Of a DNA stretch of 37,945 nucleotides, positions 1 through 7,059 are shown one piece after another. The stretch is from IMG/VR virus record IMGVR_UViG_3300048591_000650, positions 1 through 37,945 of that record. One strand, 5' to 3'. Below the pieces are notes generated by a model. It saw only the letters and a program-made list of their open reading frames with translations. It had not been told where the DNA came from and did no database searches. The stretch's first letter is position 1. Every line of letters starts with the position of its first letter. The position numbers and the translations under genes were made by a program. The stretch comes from a virus.

Positions 1-237
1 ATCCACGCGCTCGCAAGGTCGGCGCGGCGGCGATGGCCAGACGACGAGCGGAGTATCCGGACGCATATCGAGGACCTCGGGCCGCTCACCCAGCTGCGCA
101 AGGTGTCCGATGCCGCGATCGCGCTGTTCGATTCCATGAACCGGGTGTGGCTCGACGCCTACACCGACCTGCCGCCCTTCAAGCAGCGCGACGTGGACGC
201 GTCCCTCCTTACGGAGTGGAAGAGGTTGGCGGCTTGA
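1..237 (+). CDS. C-terminal part of an unidentified phage protein (5' end outside window)
   Basis: An open frame enters from the window edge and ends at the TGA at 235-237, giving 78 residues that finish WKRLAA. I do not recognise the family. The visible part is mixed helical and charged, with no metal or nucleotide motif. Its stop codon overlaps the TTG start of the RuvC-like gene (TTGA at 234-237). That is the same coupling style seen in the leftward operon at the other end of the window and suggests the two are cotranscribed replication or recombination genes. The product cannot be named without the missing upstream part. Confidence 0.6.
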   Translation: MHALARSARRRWPDDERSIRTHIEDLGPLTQLRKVSDAAIALFDSMNRVWLDAYTDLPPFKQRDVDASLLTEWKRLAA

Positions 238-689
238 AGTGTGTTATCGGCATTGACCCCGGGCAAACCGGGGGGATCGCCGCGATCATGGGAGACCAGG
301 TCGCAGTCTGGCCCATGCCGCTCGCGGGCAAGGACATCGACCTTGGCGAAGTCGCGCGCATCCTGCGTTCGTGCGTTCCCGATGTCGTCGTCATCGAGCG
401 CGTCCACGCGATGCCGAAGCAGGGCGTCTCTTCGACCTTCAAGTTCGGTGAGGGATTCGGCGGCATCAAGGGTGTCGCGGCGGCATTAGAACTCCGCGTC
501 GAACTCGTCACTCCCCAGGCATGGCAGAAGGTCATCCTCTCGGGCACCACAAGGGACAAGGACGCGGCCGTCGCTTACGTCCGCCGGGCGTATCCATCGG
601 TCGAGCTGGTCCGCAAGGGTTGCCGCATCCCGCATTCGGGTATTGCCGACGCGACATGCATCGCGGCCTACGGTTGGAGGTGCCTTTAG
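234..689 (+). CDS. RuvC-like Holliday junction resolvase
   Basis: A 151-residue RNase H-fold nuclease of the phage RuvC type, expected to cut branched DNA during replication, recombination or packaging. The first strand carries GIDPGQTGG with Asp8. Glu55 sits in VVVIERVHAMP, followed by the glycine-rich FKFGEGFGG segment typical of RuvC. The last acidic site is Asp139 in SGIADA. The length is close to usual for the family. An open frame continues upstream to 33, but nothing before LKCVIG resembles the family. I place the start at TTG 234, which overlaps the previous stop as TTGA. Neighbours are replication genes. Confidence 0.85.
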   Translation: MKCVIGIDPGQTGGIAAIMGDQVAVWPMPLAGKDIDLGEVARILRSCVPDVVVIERVHAMPKQGVSSTFKFGEGFGGIKGVAAALELRVELVTPQAWQKVILSGTTRDKDAAVAYVRRAYPSVELVRKGCRIPHSGIADATCIAAYGWRCL

Positions 690-911
690 GTGGCTACCCG
701 TAAAAAGCGCGGTGCGTTTGGAGCACCCGTGCCAAGCTCCACGATTTCGTTTGCCGATGTATCGAGGGCCAACTCACATGTCGCCCTCATGGAGGAACTT
801 CACGGAACAGATTCACCCCAGCACCGAGAGGCGCTAGCCGAGCGCCAAGCAACCATCGACCGATACCGACAACAAGCCAAGGATGGTGGTGATGGTGCAA
901 GCGCGGCCTGA
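690..911 (+). CDS. Small hypothetical protein between resolvase and helicase
   Basis: This 73-residue protein starts with GTG immediately after the RuvC-like stop (TAG at 687-689, GTG at 690), so it is probably translationally coupled. The N-terminus is basic (ATRKKRGAFG), the middle is serine-rich, and the C-terminal half is a predicted amphipathic helix rich in Glu, Arg and Gln. No family is recognised. The 3' end overlaps the helicase reading frame by about 20 bases. Its position suggests an accessory role in replication, but nothing in the sequence proves it. Confidence 0.6.
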   Translation: MATRKKRGAFGAPVPSSTISFADVSRANSHVALMEELHGTDSPQHREALAERQATIDRYRQQAKDGGDGASAA

Positions 912-2406
912 GGCTGACATCGTCAATCTTGAGGCCGAGATGGCCACTCTTGGCTCCGCCATCATCGGCAAGCCCGAGCACCTGGCATGGTTCTGCTCGA
1001 ACGTGCCCGCGAAGGCGTTCGGATTTCCGGCCCACGCCGAGATCGCGAAGGTGATCCATGGCCTTCAACACGACGGGACGGCGGTCGAGTTGCTGACGGT
1101 GAAGAACGCGCTGCTTCGGCAAGGCGGGCTTGCCCTGGTCGGCGGCGAAGACTATCTTATCCAAGTTGCCGAGTCGGTCCCGAGCGCGGCGAACGTCGAG
1201 CACTACGGCGCCATCGTGCTCGAGGACCATGGGAAGCGCGTTCTGCGCCGCCGACTGGTCAGGGCGCTACAAGAGCTGGACGTGAGTCCACTCTCGAAGA
1301 TGCTCGAGGTAACCCCGAGGCTCGCCCACGGCTTACGCAATCCGGCAAAGGTCGACGGGCCGGGCCTCTCCACGGTCGTCAGCTTCAACGGCGATTTTAA
1401 GCCGGTCGACGTGGATTACCTGATCGAGCCGTACTTCCCCAAAGGTAAGAGCGTCCTGGTCGACGCGGACGGTGGCACGGGCAAGACGTCTTGGCTGTTG
1501 TCGGTGGCCGCCGGCCTATCTCGGGGCAGCTCCGCCTTCGGTACGGTCCACGGTCCTCCTGTGCGCACTCTCCTGCTGTATCGCGACGCCGACCGTGCCG
1601 AGGAATACGAGACGATCTACCGCGCAAACGGCGGGGTGCCTGGCTGGATCTCATACAGCAACGACGGCCGCATCCTCACGGCAGAGTACGCGGAGGAGAT
1701 CATCCAGACGGTGCGTCGCGGAGGCTTCGGCTTCGTGATCTTCGACCCGTTCTTCTACTTTTTGCCCCCTACGACGAACACGAACGACGCGATCCAGGCG
1801 CTGCCGGTCTGCCAGCTGGTCAACCATATCGCCGCCGAGACGGGCGCGGTGTGCGCCGTCGTGCGCCACACGAGCAAGGGGAGCGTCGACAAACAGGCGT
1901 CCGACCTCGGAATGGGTTCAGTTCAGTTCCGCAACTCCTTCCGTGGCCAAATGGTCCTTCGGTGGCACCCGCAGAGCAAAGAGGATCCTCACTACCGGGG
2001 TGTGGTCGTCGCCACAGACGAGAAGGGTTCGATCCTCGTTCCACGTGGCGACACCTTCCAGTTCCGCCGTGTAGACAGAGAGGTCCAATACATCGAATCG
2101 GCCGGAGATAACCCGTTCCATAAGCGCCGGGAGCAGGGCGACGGAACCAGGGGCCCGACCGCCGATCGACGCCGTGAGTGCGAGTCATGGCTCAAGGCTC
2201 AGCTGGGCACGAATGCGCTGCTGGCAAGGGACATCATCCCGGCGGGTATCGACGCCGGTTTCAGCAGGAACACGATTTACCGCGCGAAGGACGCGCTGAA
2301 GCTTGTCGTCTCCACTCGGGGTTCGTACCAGACTTGGGCGCTCCCCGAATACGACCCATATGCCGACACAGACGGCCATGACCACGTGTACAGGGGGGGC
2401 GACTAG
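892..2406 (+). CDS. Replicative helicase / initiator: DnaB-type N domain plus RecA-like ATPase
   Basis: About 504 residues. The N-terminal ~110 residues match the helical DnaB N-domain pattern (EAEMATLGSAII near the start, then GGEDYLIQ and SVPSAANVEHY). A RecA/RepA-type ATPase core follows, with Walker A GGTGKTS at about 194-200, Walker B FVIFDPF near 284-290 and a sensor-like VVRHTSKG. The last ~90 residues look like a winged-helix or HTH segment (AGFSRNTIYRAKDAL), as in RepA/RepC-type initiators. Residues count from ATG 892. ATG 883 is in frame, but the AAGG at 879-882 abuts it and is better spaced for 892. The repeat array directly downstream makes an origin-binding or loading role likely (inference). 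Confidence 0.8.
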   Translation: MVQARPEADIVNLEAEMATLGSAIIGKPEHLAWFCSNVPAKAFGFPAHAEIAKVIHGLQHDGTAVELLTVKNALLRQGGLALVGGEDYLIQVAESVPSAANVEHYGAIVLEDHGKRVLRRRLVRALQELDVSPLSKMLEVTPRLAHGLRNPAKVDGPGLSTVVSFNGDFKPVDVDYLIEPYFPKGKSVLVDADGGTGKTSWLLSVAAGLSRGSSAFGTVHGPPVRTLLLYRDADRAEEYETIYRANGGVPGWISYSNDGRILTAEYAEEIIQTVRRGGFGFVIFDPFFYFLPPTTNTNDAIQALPVCQLVNHIAAETGAVCAVVRHTSKGSVDKQASDLGMGSVQFRNSFRGQMVLRWHPQSKEDPHYRGVVVATDEKGSILVPRGDTFQFRRVDREVQYIESAGDNPFHKRREQGDGTRGPTADRRRECESWLKAQLGTNALLARDIIPAGIDAGFSRNTIYRAKDALKLVVSTRGSYQTWALPEYDPYADTDGHDHVYRGGD

Positions 2407-2703
2407 AAACCTGGGACAAGAAAAACTTGGGACGAGGTTCAAATGAGTCTAGTCCCAAGTTTTTCGAAAACTTGGGAACTTGGGACGGAAACTTGGGACG
2501 AGGTTCAAAAATGCTCGTCCCAGGTTTCCCTGTCTCATAGAAACTTGGGAACTTGGGAAACTTGGGACGAGACTCAAATCCCGAGCCACAACTACATACA
2601 GAACCGCCTTCCTTCCTTCTTTAGGGAAGGGGGGGAAGGGGGGGATATTGTCCAGGGTCAGGCCTTAGGGGGGTTGTCCCAAGTTTCTCCGAAAACCTGG
2701 GAC
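2407..2703 (+). repeat. Iteron-like array, candidate replication origin
   Basis: An 11-mer AAACYTGGGAC is repeated in this non-coding block. Full forward copies lie at 2407-2417, 2423-2433, 2489-2499, 2558-2568 and 2693-2703. Variant forward copies lie at 2468-2478, 2476-2486, 2541-2551 and 2549-2559. Inverted copies lie at 2452-2462, 2517-2527 and 2676-2686. Forward and inverted copies form dyads: an 11-bp-arm hairpin with a 3-nt loop at 2454-2478, an imperfect dyad at 2492-2524, and another at 2676-2703. Three copies continue as CGAGRYTCAAA. The position just after the helicase-initiator gene fits an iteron origin. No gene is needed to explain the block. Confidence 0.75.
2624..2644 (+). other. 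G-tract (possible G-quadruplex) inside the origin-like block
   Basis: G3-AA-G7-AA-G7 on the + strand, preceded by a CCTTCCTTCCTTCTTT pyrimidine run, with another G6 at 2668-2673. The two G7 runs can supply the four G-triplets of an intramolecular quadruplex. The segment separates two clusters of the 11-mer repeat, so it may help open the duplex or block a polymerase (inference). Confidence 0.4.
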
Positions 2704-2722
2704 AGGCGCCAATGAAAAGAAG

Positions 2723-3409
2723 ATGATCGAGACGATGGAGACCGAGCAAGGAATGAGCGAGAACCAGAACCCCATGAACGAAACGATGCCTAAGAAGGGA
2801 GCGCCCACCGGGAACGCCAACGCCCGATTCTGGGGCCGGAAGGAAGTCGAGACCGCGCGGCTGCTGATCGACGTCTGGGCGACGCAGGTGTGGCACTCGA
2901 TGCGGATCCTCGTCCCGGTCCACGAGATCGCCGTGCGCCGGATCCCGGTCCTCGACGAGCGCAGTGGACGCCAAGTCGGTGAGCGCCTGGCGTTCGAGAC
3001 GGTGAGCGCGGATACGGGGAAGGCATACGGCCTCGGCGGCGATCATCGGCCGGTGGCGATCGACGAGCGCACGAGTGGCGACATCGTGATCGAGCACCGA
3101 AGCATCTCGCCGTTCAGGGACCGGGGCCTCGCCTCGCCGCTCGAGATCAAGTGCATGGTGGCGGAGCGCCTGACGCGATGCCACGCATGGACGCAGGCGC
3201 TGCTGCTCCACATCTACCCGCGATCGGGGCCGTATCACGATCCTGGGCGCACGATCCACGAGTTCCGGCCCGAGGAGCTGGTGCGAGAACTGCTGATCGG
3301 GTACGAGGGAGAGCGGCCTGGGCGGCACGTGCATATGGCCCTCGGACAAATGCACAGGGAGGCCGTTCGGCGGGTGATTCCGCTTGGTCGCGATGTGATT
3401 CGAGGGTGA
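2723..3409 (+). CDS. Hypothetical protein downstream of the putative origin
   Basis: 228 residues of unknown family. The N-terminus is acidic and Met-rich and leads to KKGAPTGNANARFWG, a Gly/Asn-rich basic linker of a kind common near the start of phage DNA-binding proteins such as terminase small subunits and HTH proteins. The remainder is mixed alpha/beta with many Arg and His. ATG 2723 follows a weak purine stretch (GAAAAGAAG); in-frame ATGs at 2732 and 2753 are alternatives. The gene follows the repeat array, so its expression could be tied to origin occupancy. No catalytic motif is visible. Confidence 0.65.
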   Translation: MIETMETEQGMSENQNPMNETMPKKGAPTGNANARFWGRKEVETARLLIDVWATQVWHSMRILVPVHEIAVRRIPVLDERSGRQVGERLAFETVSADTGKAYGLGGDHRPVAIDERTSGDIVIEHRSISPFRDRGLASPLEIKCMVAERLTRCHAWTQALLLHIYPRSGPYHDPGRTIHEFRPEELVRELLIGYEGERPGRHVHMALGQMHREAVRRVIPLGRDVIRG

Positions 3410-3714
3410 CTGCCATGCTACAAATCGATTTTTTGCGCGATTTTGTGGGACCGCAGGTTCATTTCTCGGAAAAGAATCGTATTGGTTAATGGGATGCCCG
3501 TGCCTGGATGGTGCGGGCATCGCTGTTTGCGGCCCTGCCGCGGCACCATCTCACACAACCGAGCCTTTAGGCGAGGATGGGCGGACGCCAACGGGCCGGT
3601 ATCTCTAACAGGTTTTGGCTCGCGCCTCACAACAGAGCCACCGGCGACTACGAGAGCCCGCGGTAGTCGCTTGAAGGCAGTGGCACACTCAGCCATGAGC
3701 GGGCATCTTCAACC
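3410..3714. other. 305-bp intergenic region with two inverted repeats
   Basis: I see no convincing gene here. It holds a hairpin at 3493-3521 (listed separately) and an 8-bp inverted repeat GCGACTAC/GTAGTCGC at 3644-3651 and 3663-3670 with an 11-nt spacer. A T6 run lies at 3429-3434 beside a weak dyad. A TTG-started frame (3443-3718) ends in an ATGA overlap with the next gene, but its Cys/Arg/Pro-rich product looks non-native. The region separates the replication block from the accessory and lysis block, so it may carry a terminator and a promoter that I cannot fix. Confidence 0.5.
3493..3521 (+). other. Strong RNA hairpin in the 3.4-3.7 kb gap
   Basis: GATGCCCGTGCC and GGTGCGGGCATC pair as a 12-bp RNA stem with two G-U pairs around the 5-nt loop TGGAT. 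No U-run follows, so it is not a classic intrinsic terminator. It could stabilise an mRNA end or be part of a small RNA. Confidence 0.45.
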
Positions 3715-3975
3715 ATGACGCAGTACGAGTATCTGAAACAGCGGGTGACCAACATCGTGCGGGTCATCGACGCGTTGCCCGACGAGGCTGATCCGGCATC
3801 TAACGCGATGCGCGAGATAATGCAGTTTGAGCTACAAGTCGGCAACGATCAACTGGCCGCGTTGCGCAAGCAAAGCGAGAGTGACATGTTGCAGATGCTG
3901 AACTCCCTGGTTGCAAACCCTGAGCTATTGACGCCAGAGCTAAGGGATTTCATGGCTGAAGTTCTCAACCGCTAA
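3715..3975 (+). CDS. Small helical hypothetical protein
   Basis: 86 residues, almost entirely predicted alpha-helix (EYLKQRVTNIVRVIDALP, then REIMQFELQVGNDQLAALRKQ), with no Cys and no membrane segment. It is the first gene after the structured intergenic region and lies 5 nt upstream of the GH16-like gene. No family is recognised. It might be a small chaperone or adaptor for the proteins that follow, but this is a guess from position only. Confidence 0.6.
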   Translation: MTQYEYLKQRVTNIVRVIDALPDEADPASNAMREIMQFELQVGNDQLAALRKQSESDMLQMLNSLVANPELLTPELRDFMAEVLNR

Positions 3976-3980
3976 CAACC

Positions 3981-4607
3981 ATGTTCACGACCCGCACGGG
4001 AATCACCGGTTATTGCACGCCATACGACGCGCAGGGCGTCAAGATGCTGTCGGGTGGGCGAATACGCCTGACGGCCACGAAAACGCGTTCAGCGGGGCTT
4101 ATGGGGCCACAAATCGACGTCCCGTGCCGCATCGAGTGCGAGGTGACGGGCAAACTCCACGCTTTGCACCCGCTCGCGGTGTTCAGCGTTTGGATCTACG
4201 ACGACGTTACGCGAAACGAACTCGACCTGGTTGAAACGGCCCGCTGGGGTGCGGCAATCGGCCCAGGCATCGGCGATCAGAACAACCCGAAGTTGTACAA
4301 GCTCACGTCGTGGCTCGGTCGGGGCGTGGGATCGGAAGAGACGCACGTCAACTGGTTCGATGCACGCGCCTACACCCGGCATAAGATCGTTGCCGAGCTA
4401 GGTGCTGACGGGTGGGCCACGGTGCGGGTCTACGGCTGGTGGCAAGGCGATCGGTGGAATGAGATCGCATGGCTCCACGCGCCGTGGTATCCCGGCCAGC
4501 TTCGGGTTGCGCTCTGGACGTTCCCCGGGATCGCGGATGCGCTGGGCGAGTGCACGGTCACGGTTGACCGGGTGACTGTAACAGCGGTGGCGGAGTCCGC
4601 GCCTTAA
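3981..4607 (+). CDS. Beta-jelly-roll protein with a GH16-type active-site motif
   Basis: 208 residues, rich in Trp and beta-strands. NELDLVETARWG contains ExDxxE (E-L-D-L-V-E), the catalytic signature of family GH16 beta-glucanases in its beta-bulge (laminarinase) form. Further along, an RHKIVAEL...WATVRVYGWWQG strand pair and LRVALWTFPG fit the Trp-rich concave sheet and final strands of that fold. There is no signal peptide. The gene sits among small beta-rich genes just before the lysis genes, so it may be a virion-borne or lysis-associated glycanase, or a catalytically dead lectin-like decoration. The motif is seen; the activity is inferred. Confidence 0.5.
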   Translation: MFTTRTGITGYCTPYDAQGVKMLSGGRIRLTATKTRSAGLMGPQIDVPCRIECEVTGKLHALHPLAVFSVWIYDDVTRNELDLVETARWGAAIGPGIGDQNNPKLYKLTSWLGRGVGSEETHVNWFDARAYTRHKIVAELGADGWATVRVYGWWQGDRWNEIAWLHAPWYPGQLRVALWTFPGIADALGECTVTVDRVTVTAVAESAP

Positions 4608-4612
4608 CTCGA

Positions 4613-5062
4613 ATGCGTTCATCTATCGCGGTCTACGATATTGCGGGTGCTGTGCCTGGTGCGACGGGGTTGGGTAGCGCGACGTTTGTGGCTGCCAACC
4701 GAGCGATTTTTCAGCCGTTTCGGGTGGCTGAGCCGTGCGTCATCAAGCAGTTGTACGTTCACAACGGTGCGACGGCAAGCGGCAACATCGACGTAGGCGT
4801 CTACTCGATGGATGGGACGCAACTTGTCTCTACCGGCTCGACCGCGCAGTCGGGGACGAGCAACCTGCAAGTATTCGATGTGACCGATACGCTCATCGGG
4901 CGCGGCGCGTATTACGTCGCGGTTGCGATGGACAACACGACGGGGCTGAACAACGGATACGGGACCTTCACCCTGAAGAAGCGCGACGGCGCTACCACGG
5001 CCATCACTGCCTCCATCGACCAACACGGCAACCGAACGATCACGATTGTGGACCTGTCATGA
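4613..5062 (+). CDS. Beta-rich protein, possible virion decoration or baseplate component
   Basis: 149 residues with many Gly, Ala, Thr and alternating beta-strands (FQPFRVAEPCVIKQLYVHNG, NIDVGVYSMDG, GAYYVAVAMDNTTG). This pattern resembles carbohydrate-binding or tail-tip jelly-roll domains. No signal peptide or catalytic motif is seen. The stop overlaps the next start as ATGA (5059-5062), so it is coupled to the 72-aa gene that follows. No family can be named. Confidence 0.6.
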   Translation: MRSSIAVYDIAGAVPGATGLGSATFVAANRAIFQPFRVAEPCVIKQLYVHNGATASGNIDVGVYSMDGTQLVSTGSTAQSGTSNLQVFDVTDTLIGRGAYYVAVAMDNTTGLNNGYGTFTLKKRDGATTAITASIDQHGNRTITIVDLS

Positions 5063-5277
5063 ACTCACTCGGCAGATTTTACGGGCGGGCACTCGGGCTC
5101 TTTCGAGGGCTCTGGAACTGGTGGGCTGAAGCACCTGCGCCAATCACGGGCTCGACGCACTGCATCCATGCATCGTTCCCGAGCAACAGCGTCAACGCAG
5201 CGTTTCCTGATCACACCGTGGCCGGGAGTGTCCCCGTGCTCACGATTTACGGCAAGGTCGGTGAGCCATGCGCCTGA
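5059..5277 (+). CDS. Small protein, N-terminal amphipathic Trp-rich helix
   Basis: 72 residues starting at ATG 5059, which overlaps the previous stop. The first ~25 residues (SLGRFYGRALGLFRGLWNWW) form an aromatic amphipathic segment that could contact a membrane or another protein. The rest is short and Ser/Thr/Pro-rich with three Cys. The stop overlaps the start of the next gene by 10 bases (5268-5277). I know no family for it. Confidence 0.5.
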   Translation: MNSLGRFYGRALGLFRGLWNWWAEAPAPITGSTHCIHASFPSNSVNAAFPDHTVAGSVPVLTIYGKVGEPCA

Positions 5278-5604
5278 CGAGACTCTCCGACGCGATTATC
5301 GCGGTGCCCGTCTCGAACGTGCCCGCTGGAGCCACGGCTGTCCGCGCGGATCTCGCCATCAAAGCGACCGACTCGACTCCCGATGCGGGGGGCGCTCATC
5401 GTTTCCGCTGTCCCGGCCGCAGGGGTAGCCACCTTCAACATCACGAACGCCCAGACCGGCGCGCTTGCGGTGGGCCAGTACAACCTCATTGTGAAGGTGA
5501 AGCTGAGCGATGACCGGATGTTTCGGCTTGAACTCACCGACGACGACGGCCGCGAAGTCAACACCATCGAAGTGCAGCCCGCTGGTATCGAAGCGGTTGT
5601 CTAA
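5268..5604 (+). CDS. Beta-sandwich-like protein interrupted by a frameshift at a G6 run
   Basis: Two frames make one protein. ATG 5268 reads MRLTRLSDAII to about residue 40 (DSTPDAG). The sequence then continues sensibly only in the frame of 5383-5604 (ALIVSAVPAAGVATFNIT...IEVQPAGIEAVV). Unshifted, the first frame runs on to 5513 as Arg/His-rich text unlike a protein. The junction is the G6 run at 5387-5392: skipping one G gives ...TPDAGALIVSAV, about 112 residues. This may be a +1 programmed shift, a real mutation or a homopolymer sequencing error. The restored product looks like a small Ig-like or BppU-like beta domain. Confidence 0.55.
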
Positions 5605-5698
5605 CCCCGGTTTCGGACCCTGACGCGGCCCCATCGTAACCAATCTCGGCATGATGCCACGGGTGGCTAGGACGCCAACGGGTCCGAAGGAATCGCTC

Positions 5699-6241
5699 AT
5701 GAAGATCATCAACTGGCTCCACCTGCGCTTCGGCAAGCGCACGAAGCCGCTCACCACGATCGTGCTTCACGGCACGGCGGGCAGTTCGGCGCGCAGCTCG
5801 GCCAGTTGGCTGAAGCGGCCCGATGTTGGCCTGTCGTACCACGCTATCTGCTCTGATCCCAACGACGTCGATGGCGACGGCACGATCCTCAAGTGCGTCC
5901 GCGATTCCCACGTTGCGTATCACGCCGGCAAGAGTGTCGGCCCGAATGGCCCCGGCGTCAACGCCTACAGTCTCGGCTTCGCCTTCAGCAACATCGAGGA
6001 TGGCAAGCAGCCCATCAGCATCAAGCAATGGGACGCTGGGATCGAGTGGTGCGCGGCTCAATGTCGGGCGTACCCGAGCATCACGTGGATCACGACGCAC
6101 GCGATCATCAGCCCCGGGCGCAAGTTCGACCCGCGCGGCCCCGTCGCTGGAATGAAGGCATCGAGGCCGTTCCCGCTAGAGAAGTTTTGCCTTGCCGTCA
6201 GTGCGGCGTGCGGGCATGAAATCAAACCCTGGAGAACCTAA
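5699..6241 (+). CDS. N-acetylmuramoyl-L-alanine amidase (endolysin)
   Basis: 180 residues of the amidase-2/T7-lysozyme fold, a zinc enzyme that cuts the bond between MurNAc and the peptide stem. Candidate zinc ligands are His24 in IVLHGTAGSS, His134 in ITTHAIISPGRKFDP and Asp144 in the same loop. LSYHAI and SHVAYHAGKS are further family segments. There is no signal peptide, so it needs the holin encoded just downstream. ATG 5699 is chosen because GAAGGA lies 7 nt upstream (5686-5691); an in-frame ATG at 5651 adds a non-conserved leader. The stop overlaps the next start (TAATG). Confidence 0.88.
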   Translation: MKIINWLHLRFGKRTKPLTTIVLHGTAGSSARSSASWLKRPDVGLSYHAICSDPNDVDGDGTILKCVRDSHVAYHAGKSVGPNGPGVNAYSLGFAFSNIEDGKQPISIKQWDAGIEWCAAQCRAYPSITWITTHAIISPGRKFDPRGPVAGMKASRPFPLEKFCLAVSAACGHEIKPWRT

Positions 6242-6543
6242 TGCCTTCAATCAAGCTACACGTGTACCGAACTGAGATGGGCGACAACGGCACCGAGTCC
6301 TGCGATTACCGCGGCTCCGGCGAGCATGGCGCCGGCGTGGACGATCAGCACCGCACGATCGGTGAGATCGACCCAGCCACCGACGATCAGATTCAAGACG
6401 CTCTCGAGGCCGGCCCTGCGATGAACAGGCAGTTCGCGCAGATGGTTCAGGCGCAACCATCATTCGCGGGTGCGATCGCGAGCGTTCTCGGGCTCGAGGG
6501 CGGCGGCCCGGTCGGGCTCCGTCTCGGTGTTTGGGATCAGTGA
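6241..6543 (+). CDS. Hypothetical protein in the lysis cassette
   Basis: 100 residues, acidic, with Gly- and Asp-rich loops (DNGTESCDYRGSGEHGAG) and a helical middle (DQIQDALEAGPAMNRQFAQM). It lies between the endolysin (1-nt overlap) and the holin (3-nt gap), so it belongs to the lysis operon. It lacks the N-terminal signal and membrane segment expected of a spanin or second holin. The function is unknown. Confidence 0.6.
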   Translation: MPSIKLHVYRTEMGDNGTESCDYRGSGEHGAGVDDQHRTIGEIDPATDDQIQDALEAGPAMNRQFAQMVQAQPSFAGAIASVLGLEGGGPVGLRLGVWDQ

Positions 6544-6546
6544 ACG

Positions 6547-7059
6547 ATGAGAGACCTTCACCTGATTCCCGCCTACATCGCCAAGGCGCTCACTGACTAC
6601 CCGGCATTCAAGTGGGGCGGCGTGATTCTGGCTGTTGCGAGCGAATATCTGTTCGGCACCGAAGTGGTGCGAAACATGGGCGTTGCCGCCTTCGGCCTGA
6701 TGTTCCTCGACACGATCACCGGGTTCGCGGCTGCATTCTCGACAGGTCAGCCGATCTCCAGCGGGAAGCTCTCGAGGATCCTGGTCAAGTTCATCGCCTA
6801 CGGCTCAGCGATCATCGTCGCCGCGGTGACGACAAGGCACCTGCCAGGGCTGAGCACCGCCCACGCCGCGGTTGTGACGGCCGTGCTCGCGATCGTCATC
6901 GCCACCGAGGCGCTGAGCATCCTCGAGAACATCGGCAAGATGGGGTTCAAGCGGCTCGAGTGGCTCACCAAGATGCTCGAGGGCAAGCTTAAGCAGCTCG
7001 AAGAAGATCCGCTGAAACCTAGGCCCGAGGAGGCCGAGGGTTACCGCCCGCTCGGATGA
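6547..7059 (+). CDS. Phage holin (holin family 4 / toxin-secretion type)
   Basis: 170 residues with several hydrophobic segments: about 24-37, 40-58 (VVRNMGVAAFGLMFLDTITG), 75-95 (LVKFIAYGSAIIVAAV) and 100-125. The pattern FLDTITGFAAA, GQPISSGKLSRILVK and TEALSILENIGKMGF is characteristic of the Phage_holin_4 family. It ends in a charged cytoplasmic tail (LKQLEEDPLKPRPEEAEG). The role is to permeabilise the inner membrane and release or activate the amidase at a set time. The stop overlaps the terminase small subunit start as ATGA (7056-7059), so lysis and packaging are cotranscribed. Confidence 0.85.
   Translation: MRDLHLIPAYIAKALTDYPAFKWGGVILAVASEYLFGTEVVRNMGVAAFGLMFLDTITGFAAAFSTGQPISSGKLSRILVKFIAYGSAIIVAAVTTRHLPGLSTAHAAVVTAVLAIVIATEALSILENIGKMGFKRLEWLTKMLEGKLKQLEEDPLKPRPEEAEGYRPLG

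Noticed and set aside
2407-2703. CRISPR array
   Set aside because: Units are only 11 bp, spacing is irregular or overlapping, and orientation is mixed. There are no spacers of constant length and no cas genes.
2443-2715. A 90-codon + frame rich in TWELG and TWDE through the repeat block
   Set aside because: The peptide merely mirrors the AAACTTGGGAC repeats; copies in both orientations and hairpins explain the block better as non-coding.
3443-3718. TTG-started frame ending in an ATGA overlap with the 3715 gene
   Set aside because: The overlap is tempting, but the product is Arg/Cys/Pro-rich without strand or helix periodicity, and it contains the two hairpins. Kept only as a low-probability option.
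3583-5682. 13-bp repeat GGACGCCAACGGG at 3583-3595 and 5670-5682 as flanks of an inserted module
   Set aside because: At 38 kb, several exact 13-mer repeats are expected by chance, and similarity does not extend beyond the match.
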